Shown: piece after piece, positions 63,641 to 64,000 of the stretch
Numbering within the stretch: the first letter of the stretch is position 1
Layout of the letters: each line of letters opens with the position of its first letter
Source: Camarhynchus parvulus
Taxonomy: Eukaryota > Chordata > Aves > Passeriformes > Thraupidae
Assembly: GCF_901933205.1 (NCBI RefSeq)
Contig: NC_044584.1
Location: forward strand, 15,851,001 to 15,915,000
Direction of reading: 5' to 3'
DNA length: 64,000 nucleotides
Made by a program: the position numbers and the translations under genes
The notes under the pieces: generated by a model
Seen by the model: the letters and a program-made list of their open reading frames with translations, nothing else
Database searches by the model: none
What the model was told of the DNA's origin: nothing

Positions 63641-64000
63641 ATCAAAAAAAAGAAAAAAAAAGAAAAAGAGCCTAGTGCTACAATCCTTGTAAAACTGTAA
63701 ATGCAAATGGGGACCATCTCATCATCCATAAAAAAATAATCTATAGTTTTATAGGCTTTTCTCGCTCTCCTTTTCTTTTTGCCCTCAAATCAGCAACATA
63801 TTCCAAACAGGATCATTTTATTGAGACAAGGAAAAGTAGAAATTCTCCAAAAATAAAAGAGAAACACTTTTAAAGATTTTTTCATTAAAACAGTTTGTAG
63901 GCAATTATTTCCTTTTGCAAAATGGCTCCTTTAACCAACTGAGAAGACTTAAATCCAATTTTCACCTTTTCTTAGCTGCAAGATATGTTTCTTTATCAAG
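63641..64000. other. Non-coding DNA, A-rich start, no gene seen
   Basis: Opens with an (A)n/(AAAAG) run at about 63644-63667. No gene or repeat family recognised to the window end. Confidence 0.65.

Noticed and set aside
1..64000. tRNA, rRNA, known microRNA, CRISPR or bacterial-type operons
   Set aside because: None of the diagnostic sequences or repeat-spacer patterns was seen on either strand, and the sequence is a vertebrate nuclear type.

Overview
The window reads as 64 kb of non-coding vertebrate nuclear DNA, almost certainly from a bird and probably from a songbird. It is AT-rich, with long runs of intergenic or intronic sequence, poly-A/poly-T tracts and few CpGs. The interspersed repeats that can be recognised are typical of birds: 3'-end fragments of CR1 LINEs and several LTRs of avian endogenous retroviruses (ERVs). 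The songbird assignment rests on the appearance of the LTRs and is an inference. No bacterial gene organisation, operon, CRISPR array, rRNA or tRNA was seen. None of the open reading frames, the longest about 170 codons, resembles a protein I know, and their lengths are roughly what chance gives in 64 kb read on two strands. I therefore annotate no confident protein-coding gene.

Layout. 1-3.8 kb: a promoter- or LTR-like block (about 1.2-1.84 kb) with an upstream tandem repeat, then a forward CR1 fragment. 6.3 kb: a purine tract with quadruplex potential. 10.0 kb: a reverse CR1 tail. 11.7-12.1 kb: a GC-rich island that looks repeat-derived. 14.4, 17.3 and 21.1 kb: AT-rich satellites. 22.8-24.7 kb: high-complexity DNA with locally elevated CpG, the best candidate for a conserved enhancer cluster. 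30.9-31.2 kb: an old LTR 3' fragment. 37.3-39.0 kb: a CpG-enriched patch, a G-quadruplex tract and a second enhancer-like block with octamer and homeodomain words. 41.8-42.8 kb: a T/G tract followed by an ERV LTR joined to a short piece of its leader. 51.3-52.4 kb: a long A/C tract and a 52-bp minisatellite. 56.1-56.5 kb: a clean LTR with TATA box, poly-A signal and 7-bp terminal inverted repeats. 58.65 kb: on the minus strand, a 42-nt in-phase microexon candidate between good splice signals. 60.2 kb: a short CR1 tail. 63.1-63.6 kb: another conserved-element-like block.

The simplest interpretation is a gene desert or the large intron(s) of a long gene, possibly one transcribed from the minus strand and regulated by the candidate elements. 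I did not find a new biological system. The items most worth checking are the enhancer-like blocks, the microexon candidate, the promoter-like block at 1.7-1.8 kb, and the two better-preserved LTR insertions. Conservation and repeat-family statements come from reading and memory of family features; no alignment was run.
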